This document shows positions 45,273 to 56,061 of a stretch of DNA of 64,000 nucleotides, piece after piece. Position 1 is the first letter of the stretch. Every line of letters begins with the position of its first letter. Under the pieces are notes generated by a model. The model was not told the origin of the DNA and searched no databases. It worked only from the letters and a program-made list of their open reading frames with translations. The DNA comes from Oscheius onirici (Eukaryota; Nematoda; Chromadorea; Rhabditida; Rhabditidae): assembly GCA_932521025.1 (NCBI GenBank), contig OW051473.1, forward strand, positions 10,602,001 to 10,666,000, in the 5' to 3' direction. A program made the position numbers and the translations under genes.

Positions 45273-46181
45273 ATGGAAGAAGACTACGATAACATGAAGT
45301 ATCGACTGCTAGCGGACCAATTCAAGACGCTGAAAGTCAGAAATGAAGAGCTGGAGACGAGGATTTTGGACATCATTGAAAAGGTATGTTTTTGATCTAT
45401 TGTTTTGCGTAAATTTTCTGTAAAAAATGCAATTTATACGACCAAACAGAATTTTCCGAAAATCGTAAAAAACACCGTCTTTGTGACGATTTTATTGGGC
45501 GGGAAAACACGAAAAGCATAATGTTAGACCAGGAAAAGCTCTGTAGCTACGGCAATTCAGCATTTTTGATTAAAAATTTCAAAAAATCGATCTCTCCACA
45601 GTTGATTTCCGATCCCAGTGCAACCAGCTTTTGAGCTCCCTTCAACCTCCTTCGGGAATTGTTGGAGGGAAAGGCGGAACCATAGATTCTGGTGATTCGC
45701 AGACTATGATCAGGACTTGTTATCAGGCCAGAACTTTTTTTGAATCAGTTCGTCTGGTCCAGTTGGTTTACACTACGGTATAACCATGTTGTTTTTAGAG
45801 TGAATCCGATAAGCTAGCCCTTTGTCGTGAATTGGATAAACTGGCTGGGTAAGTCCACTTCTGTCTTAACCGTAAAATTTGTTTTCAGAGAGCTTGAACG
45901 AGTAAAAGGAACACATGTTCCTGGTTCCACTGACATTTTGAAGAGCAATGCCGAGGAAAGCAATGATTCTGTAGCTCCTGAAGATCCTCTCATTGTGAGT
46001 CTGATTGAGCTTGTTTTTATATTCAATTTGTCAGGATCGTTCCAAGCCACTATTTGTTCCAAAAACACCGAAAGGAAAGACGACAAAGTTTGAGTTTAAC
46101 GATATCCCATTGCTCTCAAAGAGGGAAGGAATGATCTATGGATTTTCGTGGACCCGAGAGAATGTCGTCAAAGCTTTGTGA
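45273..46181 (+). CDS. Small coiled-coil protein, unrecognised
   Basis: Five exons in phase. Exon 1 encodes MEEDYDNMKYRLLADQFKTL and a heptad-rich helix (RNEELETRILDIIEK). Exon 2, using the acceptor at CCCAG, encodes CNQLLSSLQPPSGIVGG and a helical stretch. Exons 3-4 give SESDKLALCRELDKLAGELE and a polar linker. Exon 5 gives SKPLFVPKTPKGKTTKFEF and the ending WTRENVVKAL. The protein would be about 170 aa and largely helical, so a structural or scaffold partner is plausible, but no family is assigned. The join between exons 2 and 3 needs either a 33-nt intron (donor GTTTAC) or a 21-nt one. Confidence 0.55.
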
Positions 46182-46398
46182 TCATTTTTGCGTGTATGCT
46201 CTTCTGCACAATACTTTTCTGGTCAAATTTGGATGCCTTTCAAAACTTACACAATGTGATGAATATGTCTATCTTGAAACTTTGTTCTCGTGGAACATTT
46301 ACATCTTCTTGGAATCACAGTTCTCACACTAATGCTCTCGGAAACGGATATGACAAAAATTTGTCGTTTTTCTCAGAAATTTTTCGGAACATTGTTCC

Positions 46399-46436
46399 AG
46401 CTGCAGACTAGACAGTTAGACAGCAGCGTTGATATA
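46399..46436 (-). repeat. GCCACA-family repeat, single partial unit
   Basis: GACTAGACAGTTAGACAGC on the plus strand, with a diverged end; downstream of the coiled-coil gene. Confidence 0.6.
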
Positions 46437-48924
46437 GTCACTGCTGGCAAGAGTTTTCTCCATTTTTGATCCCTCAGATGCTGAAAATGTCCTTCTCAAA
46501 GTGCAACTACTGAAATATGAACAGATTTATACTGTAGCGGTTACGCAATCTCCTTTCAGATCTCCATTAGTCGGATGACAGCCAAGAATTCCGTCTTTTG
46601 ACTGCCATTCTTAATGGGACATCCATCATTGTGCTCACCGCGATGAGAATTACGTCACAAAACGTGATTAGCGTGATTTTTGAATCTTCATTAGCTTTTT
46701 TGCGTGGTTGATTAAACTTTGCTCGTACCGCCTCTTTTCCAGTTTCAAAGCCGTTTAGACTCTGCTACCAACGAGCCACTCTCAGCAGCCACAGCTCTTT
46801 CGTACATAATTCATAGAGCAACGAGTTTGAATAATTCAGACGCTGCCCATTTTTCCTCCAACGCCTCTCTCTCTCTCAAATCTCGACACGGAGCATTGTC
46901 TTCTGGTTTCCATGGGCCGTGGCAGTACAACCCATTCACTTTATATTTTATGCATAGGAGGAACGACTGGCTGAAAATTGGCTGGCGGACCTGTTGCTCT
47001 GCGGCAAAAGTTTTATTGCTGTACACTCTGGAGGAGAGCTTTCACGGAATCGTCAAATCCGCTTACGTTCATCCGCGTCCCGCCAAGAGCTTTGCAGATG
47101 AATAATGAGAGGATGTTTTTTTAGGACGAACGGGCCCACAGATTGATCGCTAGGTGTTTCCTTATTGTTACAACCTTTCACTCTCAGCCTCTCTCGGGAG
47201 GCGACACTTTGAAGCGACATTCTATCCCCGCGACGGATCCTCTCTTGTCTCCAGACGCCAAACTTTTGCACTCTTTCTATCCTTTCTTCTTTCACACATT
47301 CCTTCTCTTCCAAAAGGAGAATGACAGATCAACAGATGGCATCCCCCAAAATAGTCAGGACATTGGCAGCTTTCCCAAATATTTGGCCTGAAATTGGAAT
47401 CAAAAGAGCATCATTTGCAAAAGGGGAAGCAAGTATTAGATAGACAGCCCACCCAGACAATTTTTTATCCAATTACTCGAAATTATATGTCGCTGAGGTG
47501 TCATTTATGACATGCGCAATTACCCGAGTAAGTCAACAAAACAGGGCTGGAAAGGGATAAGTTGGCTGGTACTTTAAGCGATGCTCCCGTATTCGGAACT
47601 AAGGTCCGTGGGTCCAAGCCGAAACAGAGGCTTGGCTGAGCCCCTCGGGAGTCTATCGATTTCCTCCGGAGGTATGTCAACGCGAGCGTTTTGCTACCCA
47701 CAGCTTCTTAGTTTTTTCTTAATCATAGTACGCGTCTTTTCTTAAGTGACTGACCATGACGATTATCTTTTTGTTGGATCTTGCCAATTTTTTGAGATTG
47801 AGGTCAGTCTAGTTTATTGCTACCTATTCTTTTTTGTCTGTTATTCCATTTGGGAGTCTTTACTACCGATCAATCTACTTTATTCCCCCAGGTCGGGGTC
47901 CACCCGTGTACCTAATTGCTCCCTTTCTTCCAAGCGGCGCACCCAGCTTCTTTTCTAGTATTCATGTCTCTTTGCAAGTTTTTTTCAGTCTAAAAAACCA
48001 AATGATGTTACCAGAGATAGACACAAGGCAATCTCCGCTGTCCGCTAGCCATTTGGACCCATTTCCGTGATCGCAGACGAGAGTTTGATGAGAAACGTTA
48101 GTTGAGCCCACCCTGAAGCGCTTCAATTTTCGCTCGGTTCAGCTTTTTAAATCCCGAACCCAGGACTCCCTCTGACATCATAGCGACACAGAATTTCAAG
48201 GCAAGTGCAGCAGACAAAACAGCAATCCAGTCGTTTTATTTGCATATCTGAACGAGATCTTTCGGGCACCACAAAATATACACATATATCTGTCAACGAC
48301 ATTGCAGATAGCGCGCGTGAAATCCAATATTCCGTCTTTGTTTAGGTAGCACTCGACGTCACCATTCATAGCTTTTTAATTGGAAAACGAGACAGACATT
48401 CCGGAGCATATTCATCTCCTCCTTCAAAGCGGAAAAATATAGGTGTATTAGCGTTAACGTCGCGGCAGCACTTCCTCATCAAGCACCCTGATTGGCATTC
48501 TTTTCCTTCAGTAGAGTAGTTGATTGTGGCCGGAAATTGTAAGCTTACCTACGGGTTAGGCGAGTCGTTTTTCAAACCTGGACACAATAAAATGTATGAC
48601 AAAAGGCAAGTTCCTGCGGCACCCTTCTTTTATTCCTTCGTCGAGCACAGCACACACTTGCTCTCGTAGATTATCGGGCTCAACGAGGGCAACACTTTTT
48701 GACTATGACTTCCTTTTGCCTTCTTTTTCAAAGAAACTCTTCTTGTAATTCTTATCTTAGTTAATCCTAGTTTATTACATGTTTTGAGACCTAGTTTAGT
48801 CATTAATTACTGCTTTTTGTGAACTGCACGATACCCCCACCAAACTATTAGTATTATTTTCACCTATCTTTTAGCAAAAACAGATACTTACTAGTGGTTA
48901 ATTATCATTTTGACGAACAAAACT

Positions 48925-49070
48925 GCGGTCTAACTGTCTTGTATGTGGCGGTCACAACGACGCCGCTGTCTAATTGGCTTAGTTCTGGGTTATCTCAATG
49001 TGGCCACAACGACGTCGCTGTCGAAATGTCATGACTGTGGTAGTCATAATGACGCGGCTGTCTAACTGTT
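48925..49070 (+). repeat. GCCACA-family repeat, four units
   Basis: Intergenic tandem units; the second reads CACAACGACGCCGCTGTC then TAATTGGCTTAG, and later units carry GTCGCTGTCG and GCGGCTGTCTAACTG. Confidence 0.8.
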
Positions 49071-49546
49071 GAATCTATTTTTGCCTAAACTTCAAAGTTT
49101 CTCTCTCCCAAGCGTTCCAAAAATTTCCTCTTCCAGCACATTAAACGACACATACATCTGTTGCACACGTGCAGAGACGGTGTTTATGAACCACATTTGC
49201 CAGCCTCTTCGGGAGCCTGAGAGTCGTTTCCTTTTTGTGTGTGCTAATCAGACCAGTGGGATCAGAAAAAGAGAGAGCCCAAACCGGGCTGCGAAAACTA
49301 ATAAAAGTCCTAAATCACATCCCGAACGGCCTCGTCTGGAGCCGAATGTGATGTGACACCTCGCTCTCTTTCTCCTGCTTTTTACCCAAACAAAATCCGT
49401 CTTTCAGAATAAACTACTCCTACGGCGTTAAACTCTCAAATCGTGTGCTGCTCGCAGACGCCGTGTCGCCTGACGCCAGCAGCAGATAGCAGAAGATACG
49501 CGCAGCGCGACAAGTCGCCTGTGCATCGTGTAAGGACGGGGTGCGC

Positions 49547-50195
49547 ATGGCTTGGCGCGCCCCGCCCATTTCGCTGCTCCTTCTGCTCACTATCTTTCCA
49601 GGTACAGATCTCCCGAACTTACAGCAACTTTTTTACAGTATCCGAAGGTATTGGGTGCTTCGTGTGCAGCTCCTTTGACGGCCAAAACAAAGCCTGTGAG
49701 GATCCGTTTAATAGCACAGTTGAAGGCGCCAGCAAGGTAAGCTTTTTTTAAGGAAAAACACAGAAAAATTCAGGAGCGCGAGTCGGGCTCAATCGCCAAC
49801 TATCATCATCCATGTTTCACTTTCAAAAAAGGGCGCCAGGGGCTCTTCCCAGCTGATCATTGCATCAAAATCAACGGTTACAGGGGTAAGAAAATGCGAA
49901 AATTGCTTGATAAACTTACTTTTAGCCGACAATGCCTCGAAAACGATGATTATTCGCACGTGCGCTCTGGATTCCGGCACCCTTACTGCCGATACAGGTA
50001 CTGAAGTTTAAAAAGATGAAAAATCGACCTATTTCAGAGATTGTGCGGATAAGTCATTGTGGGCATTTCAAATACGAGGGTCTTCATTACACGGGCTGCG
50101 TGCAGTCGTGCGACTCGGATGGCTGCAATGCGGCGACGTCGCTGGCTGAATGGACATCGCTGCTGGCAGTTTTTCTACTTCTTGTCTTTTGTTAA
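49547..50195 (+). CDS. Ly6/QVR-type GPI-anchored protein
   Basis: Five exons with introns of 36-40 nt. The signal peptide is MAWRAPPISLLLLLTIFP. The first module is GCFVCSSFDGQNKACEDPFN, the typical opening of quiver/sleepless-type Ly6 proteins. A conserved centre follows (HPCFTFKKGRQGLFPADHCI, TCALDSGTLTADTEI) and then ISHCGHF and CVQSCDSDGCNAAT. The C-terminus is a short hydrophobic GPI signal ending LLAVFLLLVFC. Insect relatives with near-identical spacing are known, which supports an ancient conserved surface protein; sleepless-type members regulate ion channels and receptors, but that role is not shown for this subfamily. Intact. Confidence 0.85.
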
Positions 50196-50734
50196 CTGTT
50201 CGGCTCTTTCCGAAAGCTCACTCCGTATAAAACCCCTATCGCCACTGCCCCTTCTCTCATTCCAACATACATATTCTAGACCAGATTAGGTCAACTTATT
50301 ACTGTAATCATGCCAGAGTTACTTAATGAAAATACTGTATTAATGGTTTTATAGCCTCCGACAAGACAGTGAGACAGCGGCGTCGTTGTTGTCGCAAAAA
50401 CAAGACACAGGAAAGACGGTTAGACAGCGGTATTGTTGTGACCACACAAATAAGCAACAGGCAAGACAGATAGACAGCGGCGTCGTTATGGCCACATAAA
50501 AAAGCAACAGATAAAACAGTTATACAGTATGTATTCCACTTTTATTAGGTCAACAATTTTATTTCCGATAAAGACATTCGCTGACCGTTAGTCATCAATG
50601 TTTCCAGTTACAGCGTGACGGCATTGTCAATCGAAAAATGGACAAAAATACGCTAGAACTGGTTTCCCGTCTTCTATCAACGTGAGCGAAGGCTTGCTAT
50701 TAAGGTTGGACTCAACTCAAACAGTCAGCTGAGA
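50196..50734. other. Intergenic with repeat array
   Basis: Mostly occupied by a GCCACA-family array (50355-50528). The remainder holds the promoter of the hemopexin gene. Confidence 0.6.
50355..50528 (-). repeat. GCCACA-family tandem array, four units
   Basis: Four units with a period near 45-55 bp on the minus strand; units are separated by AAACAAGACA/AAGCAACAG-type spacers. The longest clean tandem array in the window. Confidence 0.85.
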
Positions 50735-52139
50735 TGCGTCTGCTTTGCCTTCTACTTCTTGTTTTATCATTAACTTCAGCCTTTTCACTATTTGGAGGTA
50801 AAAAGGTAAGATTTTAACTAGCAAAATAGTTAAAAAATCTGTTTCAGGAAACCATAACCCGACCAGACTCTGGAGAACTCGGTTCAAAACCAATTTCTAA
50901 TCCAAATCTAGGCCGAGAAATCAGTATTGGAAGCGAGTCGGCCAACCACAATGAAGGGGACGAAATCTTCATTCCGAAAAACGGCAGGCCTGGTGGCAGT
51001 GGGGTCAGTTGGTGGGGCTAATATTGTTCATTGCCGTTTTGCCCATTAAAGTTGTTCCACTTAAAGCTTTTTCTCTTAATGCACGCAAGCCGTTCACACA
51101 GTCGATATGTTTCCTTTTATGGTCTTTGTCCGAAATCATGTTTTGTATTCAGGCTACTGGCTCAACTAGAAGCTCTGAGAAGCAAACAATTACAGAACGC
51201 CCTCATGTAACGGCCAGACCCAGACCTTCTGAAAGGTACTTTCCCAATTTGTTTGTACTTTTTCTCTATTAAGTCAGTCAGAAGCAGGTTCCCGACCTGG
51301 ATGTCCTTCTCGCATAGACTCTTTTGCTACAGTCCAGGGAACTTCTTATTTGTTCGATGGAAACCAAGTTTACACTATTCAGAATAAAAGGCAAGTTGTT
51401 AGGAGCCATTTGACTGAATTTGTTCAGGGTAACATCGACTGATAGAGTGAGTCAACTATTCCCAGGAGCCACTCAAGTTAAAGGAGCTGTATATGATTCT
51501 GATAAGGAGCTTCTAGTTCTTTTTAATGAGCGAAAGGTGAGTGCATATTAATCACTAGGTCTACCCAAAAGCTTGACAAGAAATATAATCTAGGTAAGGA
51601 GCTTACCTTGTTCTGGAAACGTGTACTAGAACGTGTTTTTGAAACCTAACTCAGGCTCAAATAAGACAAGTAGAAAGAACCATTCGCTCTCCACATTCCG
51701 AAAAACGTGTTTCTCGTTTCCTAGAACTAAAATCAGTTTCAGGTCTACGGCTTCAGAAAATCAGGCTCGACGTTTACTCTGGACCATGATTACCCTAAGG
51801 ACCTTCCTGACACTATCGCCTTCTCCCCAAATGCAGCACTTAGATGGCATGATGGTCATCAAATGGTTCTGTCGGTGAGCAAACGCTACTGTTACTTTAC
51901 AGTTCTTCATTCAGAGTGGTGGCCAGTTTGCTCTCTACGACGAGTATTGGAACAAATCACTGATGACAGGCCGTATTTCTAGCTATTTTGAAGGTCTGCC
52001 GGACAGAGTCCGTGGTGTTTCAGAATGGAATCATGGAAGTGGTCAAATCTATACCCAGAACTTGGTTTATGATTACGACAAGCAAAGGCATGGAGTTGTA
52101 GGTGAAGGAAGACCCATTTCATCCTATTTCAATTGTTAG
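50735..52139 (+). CDS. Secreted hemopexin-domain protein without protease domain
   Basis: Signal peptide MRLLCLLLLVLSLTSAFS, then a polar low-complexity linker (residues about 20-110, rich in Ser, Gly, Arg and Pro). A hemopexin-like beta-propeller follows: blades read SFATVQGTSYLFDGNQVYTI, GAVYDSDKELLVLFNERKVY, SGGQFALYDEYWNKSL and GVSEWNHGSGQIYTQNLVYD. Cysteines CPSR at the domain start and the final Cys before the stop are placed to close the propeller ring. No metalloprotease catalytic domain or HExxH is present, so this is a stand-alone binding protein. One intron uses a GC donor (GCAAGT, about 51391) and is 37 nt long. Function could be haem, metal or matrix binding; undetermined. Confidence 0.75.
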
Positions 52140-52599
52140 CCTTTTGTATGTATAGTCTTTTCTCTTTAAAATCAATAATAAATCTGCTTCGATTGTCCGT
52201 GACGGCAGCTACGACGCTACGACTAACTGTCTAGTCTGCGGCTGCCACAACGACGAGCCTGTCTAATTGTTTTTACCTATTCAGTTAAGTTTCATTTGTA
52301 GTATTGTATGTAGCCTCTTCCTTCGAAGGTCTGTAAATCTTCCCTCCCCATCATCATCTTGAGTAGACAAGAAAGAGCACTCAACGACCAGTCGTAAAAC
52401 TACCGTAGTCTCTCAAATTTGTAATTATGACGCCTCGGTCACGATCTTCTCGAGCACATAAAGCTCTCAGACGAAAAATGGCCTGCCCATCGACTAGTCT
52501 CCATTCTTTTGCTCTTTGCGTTCCTTTATATCACTTCCCAATATCCGGAACCTCGTCAGAGTTCCTCTCCCGTCTAACCCACCTCCGTTTAGGGTAGTC
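52140..52599. other. Intergenic / 5' leader
   Basis: Contains a GCCACA-family repeat (52200-52268) and a short ORF (MTPRSRSSRAHKALRRK, from about 52427) upstream of the next gene, which could be an upstream ORF in its 5' UTR. Confidence 0.5.
52200..52268 (+). repeat. GCCACA-family repeat, two units
   Basis: TACGACGCTACGACTAACTG and GCCACAACGACGAGCCTGTC with TAATTG, between the hemopexin gene and the next gene. Confidence 0.75.
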
Positions 52600-53554
52600 A
52601 TGCGGACACCAATATCGGCCATGAGCAAGGACCAACAGGATCTGGAAAACGAGCTGGGACAGCGTCTAAGACTCATTTCGGACTCTGAGGAGGATGAACG
52701 AGAAAGCAACACTTCAAAAAAGTGAGTTAACATGGACACTAGGTGAAGAAGGCCGCATAAAGGGACAGTTCAGTTGAATATCAAACTTAAAGCCATCGTA
52801 GTCCTGCAGCAGTATTTAAATTCGGGTTACAGAATATGCTGTGGGAAGCACAATTTAAGTCGCTCATGCATTGACCTTTGCTGCCAAATACACACTTTGG
52901 TAAAAAAAATAGGCTTAACACTGATTAATACCTAGAATCCGCCCAATCTTTAACGGATTGGTCATTGCTGTTCTAGTAACAGCTGCTGTTCTCTTCTTTG
53001 GCACTCAGATCAACGAGCACATACAGGGTAAGCTAAAAATTAACCAAAACAAGTTTTTAGCCGTTCGCAACCAGACATCCGAGTCCGAGCTGGAAGCGAG
53101 GAACATTTGGTGCGAAAGTTACGAACGCTATCCAAATGGCACCTATAACGTAACGATCAAGATCACAGACTGTCCGCCTTACAAGTCAAGCTCTTTCAAC
53201 TTTGTTCGCGCAGTCACGATTTTGGTGAGCCGGATATTTAAAAAAATGTTACTGGATTAAGATTACTAATGAAAAAGTGGACGAGGTGATTGGTGTGGCG
53301 AGATTCGGGCAGAACAAGAATGAAATGGAGTCTCTTCCTAAGCGACAGAGCTGTGATGTTGTGTTGCGACTACAGGATGAGAATGGGTGAAACTTCAGCA
53401 AAATGTTCAGTAGAATTCTTTCAGAACACTTCCCGATCAGTGGCTCATGGCCGTTTTCCGCTGGCAGGCTGTGAACATCGCCATGGGAGTCTGGGAGAGC
53501 AAGAGAGCAATCCTTCCCATCAATTTCAACTGCAATACTACAAATGTTGTCTGA
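52600..53554 (+). CDS. Type II single-pass membrane protein, unknown
   Basis: Five exons in phase. A short cytoplasmic head (MRTPISAMSKDQQDLENELG) with an acidic cluster (ISDSEEDERES) is followed by a TM at about residues 46-62 (GLVIAVLVTAAVLFFG). The ectodomain of about 150 residues has WCESYERYPNGTYNVTIKIT, N-glycosylation sites (NQT, NGT, NVT, NTT) and a few cysteines. It ends NFNCNTTNVV. No domain is recognised. It sits head to tail with two more genes of single-pass membrane proteins (54071, 55118). The second ATG seven codons on is an alternative start. Confidence 0.7.
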
Positions 53555-54070
53555 ATATGTTAAAAATGAAGTTTTTGAGCAGTGTTAAACCTACAGAATG
53601 CTTTAAAGCTGACCTCAAGCTTACAAACCTACGCTAGTTCCCATTATGTATTTTCATAGAACCAAACAGGTGACTCCGTCGTTACCGTATCTCGTAATGG
53701 GTTAGAGGTTAGACTGCGGATCTAAGGTAATGCCAAGGTCGAACCCTCATGGAGTGTCAACTGTTTGCATGTTTTGTTACCCTTTGGGGAACACAATTAA
53801 AATCTTCCTTACTCTTACGTTTGTTCAAAAGCATCGTTTTTCACTGTACAAAACCCTACATTTTAACTGCTGGTGCTTTAAGACAAATTCTGAAAGTATC
53901 AACTGCAGTACTGAAAAGAAAATGAACTGCTTATTTCTCCTCTGGAAGTGTTATCACAATGTTTCTTATGTATGCCACAATGTGTCATTGCGTGATGCTT
54001 CTTACAAATTCCCTAGATTGGCAACAGCTCTCATTAGTCCTTCCATCGTTATCAGTAACTACTTTAGTAT
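53555..54070. other. Intergenic with tRNA-like relic
   Basis: Holds the tRNA-like sequence at 53692-53750 and no supported protein gene; the plus-strand ORF 53730-54098 is unspliced, motif-free and overlaps the next gene's start in another frame. Confidence 0.5.
53692..53750 (+). other. tRNA-like relic (D arm to T arm), not functional
   Basis: A D-arm-like CTC/GAG stem encloses GTAATGGGTTA. A perfect anticodon stem TTAGA/TCTAA encloses CTGCGGA, with GCG in the anticodon position, and a B-box-like GGTCGAACCC follows. The T loop lacks one T, the T stem pairs only partly, and no acceptor stem of normal spacing is found. It may be a tRNA-Arg pseudogene or a tRNA-derived SINE fragment. Confidence 0.35.
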
Positions 54071-54744
54071 ATGGATGAAGCTCCTGCAGTGCCTTTAGAA
54101 CCGCGTGTCATAATTATACATCCTGGGTATTTTTTGCAGCATTTTCTCTATACTAGTTTTCAGGCAACCCCTCTCCGAGACCACCGGCTCAAGTTCAAAA
54201 TGGGTGCATGAAGAAAAGTATGATATATTTGTCTCTTTCACTTATTATTTTGCAGTTTTGCTCAATCGAACCGTTTGTCTGCCCGTTGGACACCTCGTCC
54301 ATCTCCCAGAGTCACGTTTCGCAAGGAAATGTACGTTTTTAAGTGGCCACAACGACGCCGCTGTCTAACTGTCTAAACTGTGGTTGTCCAAAATATGGAA
54401 ACGACGACGTATCTGTCTTGTCTGTAGTCGAAAACACCTCTATACACCATGCAAATATCCATCTTACAGCGAAAAAGTTCATCTATTCGAACCTTGTAAC
54501 TACGACAACGATGACCATATTCTTGACATTCCTGATGACGACGATACTTCGACCAACAAGGATGCAAAGTAATGCATTTTTCTATTTCCTATCTTTTTAG
54601 AGCAATCTATAAACTATGCTGTTGGAGTATTATTGTCGGGTCACTTATGGTCATCGGTTTCATTACTTACATCATGATGTTACAAGCTAAGCGTGAGTCG
54701 AACCAAATCATTGGCAGACATTTTTTTTAGCTATGCCTACGTGA
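54071..54744 (+). CDS. C-terminally anchored membrane protein, unknown
   Basis: Five exons or more in phase. Starts MDEAPAVPLEPRVIIIHPGQ, then a basic segment (SNRLSARWTPRPSPRVTFRK) and an acidic stretch (CNYDNDDHILDIPDDDD). A single TM near the C-terminus (CCWSIIVGSLMVIGFITYI) is followed by MMLQAKPMPT and the stop. No signal peptide, so the bulk would be cytosolic. Not recognised; the acidic/basic split and tail anchor suggest an adaptor. The intron after residue about 58 contains GCCACA-family repeats (54342-54430). Confidence 0.6.
54342..54430 (+). repeat. GCCACA-family repeat, two units
   Basis: In the intron of the 54071 gene, sense: GCCACAACGACGCCGCTGTC then TAACTGTCTAAACTGTGG, followed by a degenerate unit. 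Confidence 0.85.
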
Positions 54745-55117
54745 ATATGAATAAACATTAGAAGCATCAGTATTCTTTAAACGGGTATGGTCGCATAAAA
54801 AAGTGTCCTCCGACCAGGATAGAGACAGTCTCGTCCCTTCTTTGTGACGCGATATGCCGAACGGTTCGGCACCAGCTGGCTTTCTCTTTTTCGCTCGCTT
54901 CCGACTCCCTTGTTTGTCTCAGACTGTCCGCTCCTCTTTTGAACATCTGGCAGTTTCTGCAAACTGTCCAGAACTTTCTTTCAGTTTTTGAAGAATCTAG
55001 ATTCAAATGAACCACTTCTGCTTTGTTAATCCACCTCTTGCCAATCTCCCAATTCCAAATTGGACAGAAATGAGTATGTAAGATTCTTTTTAGCATATAC
55101 ATTTTGCTATTGTACAG
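54745..55117. other. Gap upstream of the 55118 gene
   Basis: Probably holds the first exon(s) of the next gene. A short open stretch ending SPNSKLDRNE can be joined in phase to the exon at 55118, but I could not find its start codon. Confidence 0.4.
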
Positions 55118-56006
55118 GATAAAAAATCCTCTCGGCCCTAAAACTCCATACGACAAGGAATTCAGTTCAAAAGACGAAACTGCTTGCATTGATTTGAAGG
55201 TCCGCAAAAGGTGGAACCGCTGAACATTTCATACTAACGATTTTCAGTAGAAATGCTAAGTGCCACCATCCCTTCAGAGATTTCTGTGATACCTTCTGGG
55301 ATTGCATAAGTTCCGAGTAAGGTAGTGCCTAGAAAAGGCTAATTACACATTCAGATACTACCGATCCGTGCTCTGTTTCTTTTTGGCGATTCTGCTGGTA
55401 TTTTGTTGCGCAACCCTCATATACATAAACACTGGGAATGCAGGTATCTTTTGCATGTTTGAAAAAGTCAAAAACCTCAGATTCTAAACTTCCCCTTTAT
55501 CAGTGTCTTTGGGAAAAGAACATGGCTACCAGTGCTGTTTTCAAAATCCATATGGATGTTACCTGGAAGGGGAATGGTTCTGGGCCTCAGGAGATTTATG
55601 TCGAGGTAATTTTAACAATTTCCAGACAAGTTCTTTCAGTCTATTACAACGGACAGGCGGATTATTGCTTCTGGAATAATCAATTCCTCAAAGTCGACCG
55701 AAAATCTATACACTGGAATTATTCGGGCTTTCATTAACAAGTCTGTTAACAGGTGAGTCTTCTGGATTAGTAACAACAAACGAGAGACGCGACTGTCTCC
55801 ACAACTACGCCGCTGTCTAACTGTTTTGCTTGTGGCTGCCTAGTATCAACAAACTTCTTTCCAGATTCGAAAATTGGTTCCTGACGAGACGCTCAGCTTA
55901 TGTCAACAAAATTTCCCCGACTCCCTTCTTGGAGGACTACGTTCAACTCGAATGTAACTTTATGGTTGAATGCGGCCCTCAGCCCCTTGTTCCACACCTT
56001 CCATGA
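55118..56006 (+). CDS. Type II membrane protein with Cys-rich ectodomain, 5' end open
   Basis: From the exon at 55118: IKNPLGPKTPYDKEFSSKDE, then a Cys-rich juxtamembrane CHHPFRDFCDTFWDC, a TM (LCFFLAILLVFCCATLIYI), then an ectodomain with YQCCFQNPYGCYLEGEWFW and two N-glycosylation sites (NSS, NKS). It ends CGPQPLVPHLP with TGA. The exon-to-exon reading needs an apparent 20-nt intron at 55606-55625 (GTAATT...CCAG). Alternatives are a 34-nt intron to a different short ending, or straight reading to an early stop. The last exon (after 55865) only fits the 20-nt solution. A GCCACA repeat lies in the last intron. Family unknown. Confidence 0.5.
55787..55843 (+). repeat. GCCACA-family repeat, one unit
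   Basis: In the last intron of the 55118 gene, sense: CCACAACTACGCCGCTGTC then TAACTGTTTTGCTTGTGGC. Confidence 0.85.
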
Positions 56007-56061
56007 TACATTTCTTCATACATAATAGCGTTTATTTAATGAAGTGAATTAGATCAGTGAG

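Larger units (their letters stand above)
46182..49546. other. Long intergenic stretch
   Basis: Over 3 kb with no supported gene. ORF 46719-47105 (128 codons) begins with a non-ATG start and has no motif. Two GCCACA-family repeats lie here (46399-46436 and 48925-49070). The rest is unremarkable. Confidence 0.5.

Noticed and set aside
46719..47105. 128-codon plus-strand ORF
   Set aside because: Begins with a non-ATG codon and has no recognisable domain.
47577..47650. tRNA-like stem and B-box-like sequence (GGGTCCAAGCC)
   Set aside because: A and B box spacing is wrong and no cloverleaf can be folded.
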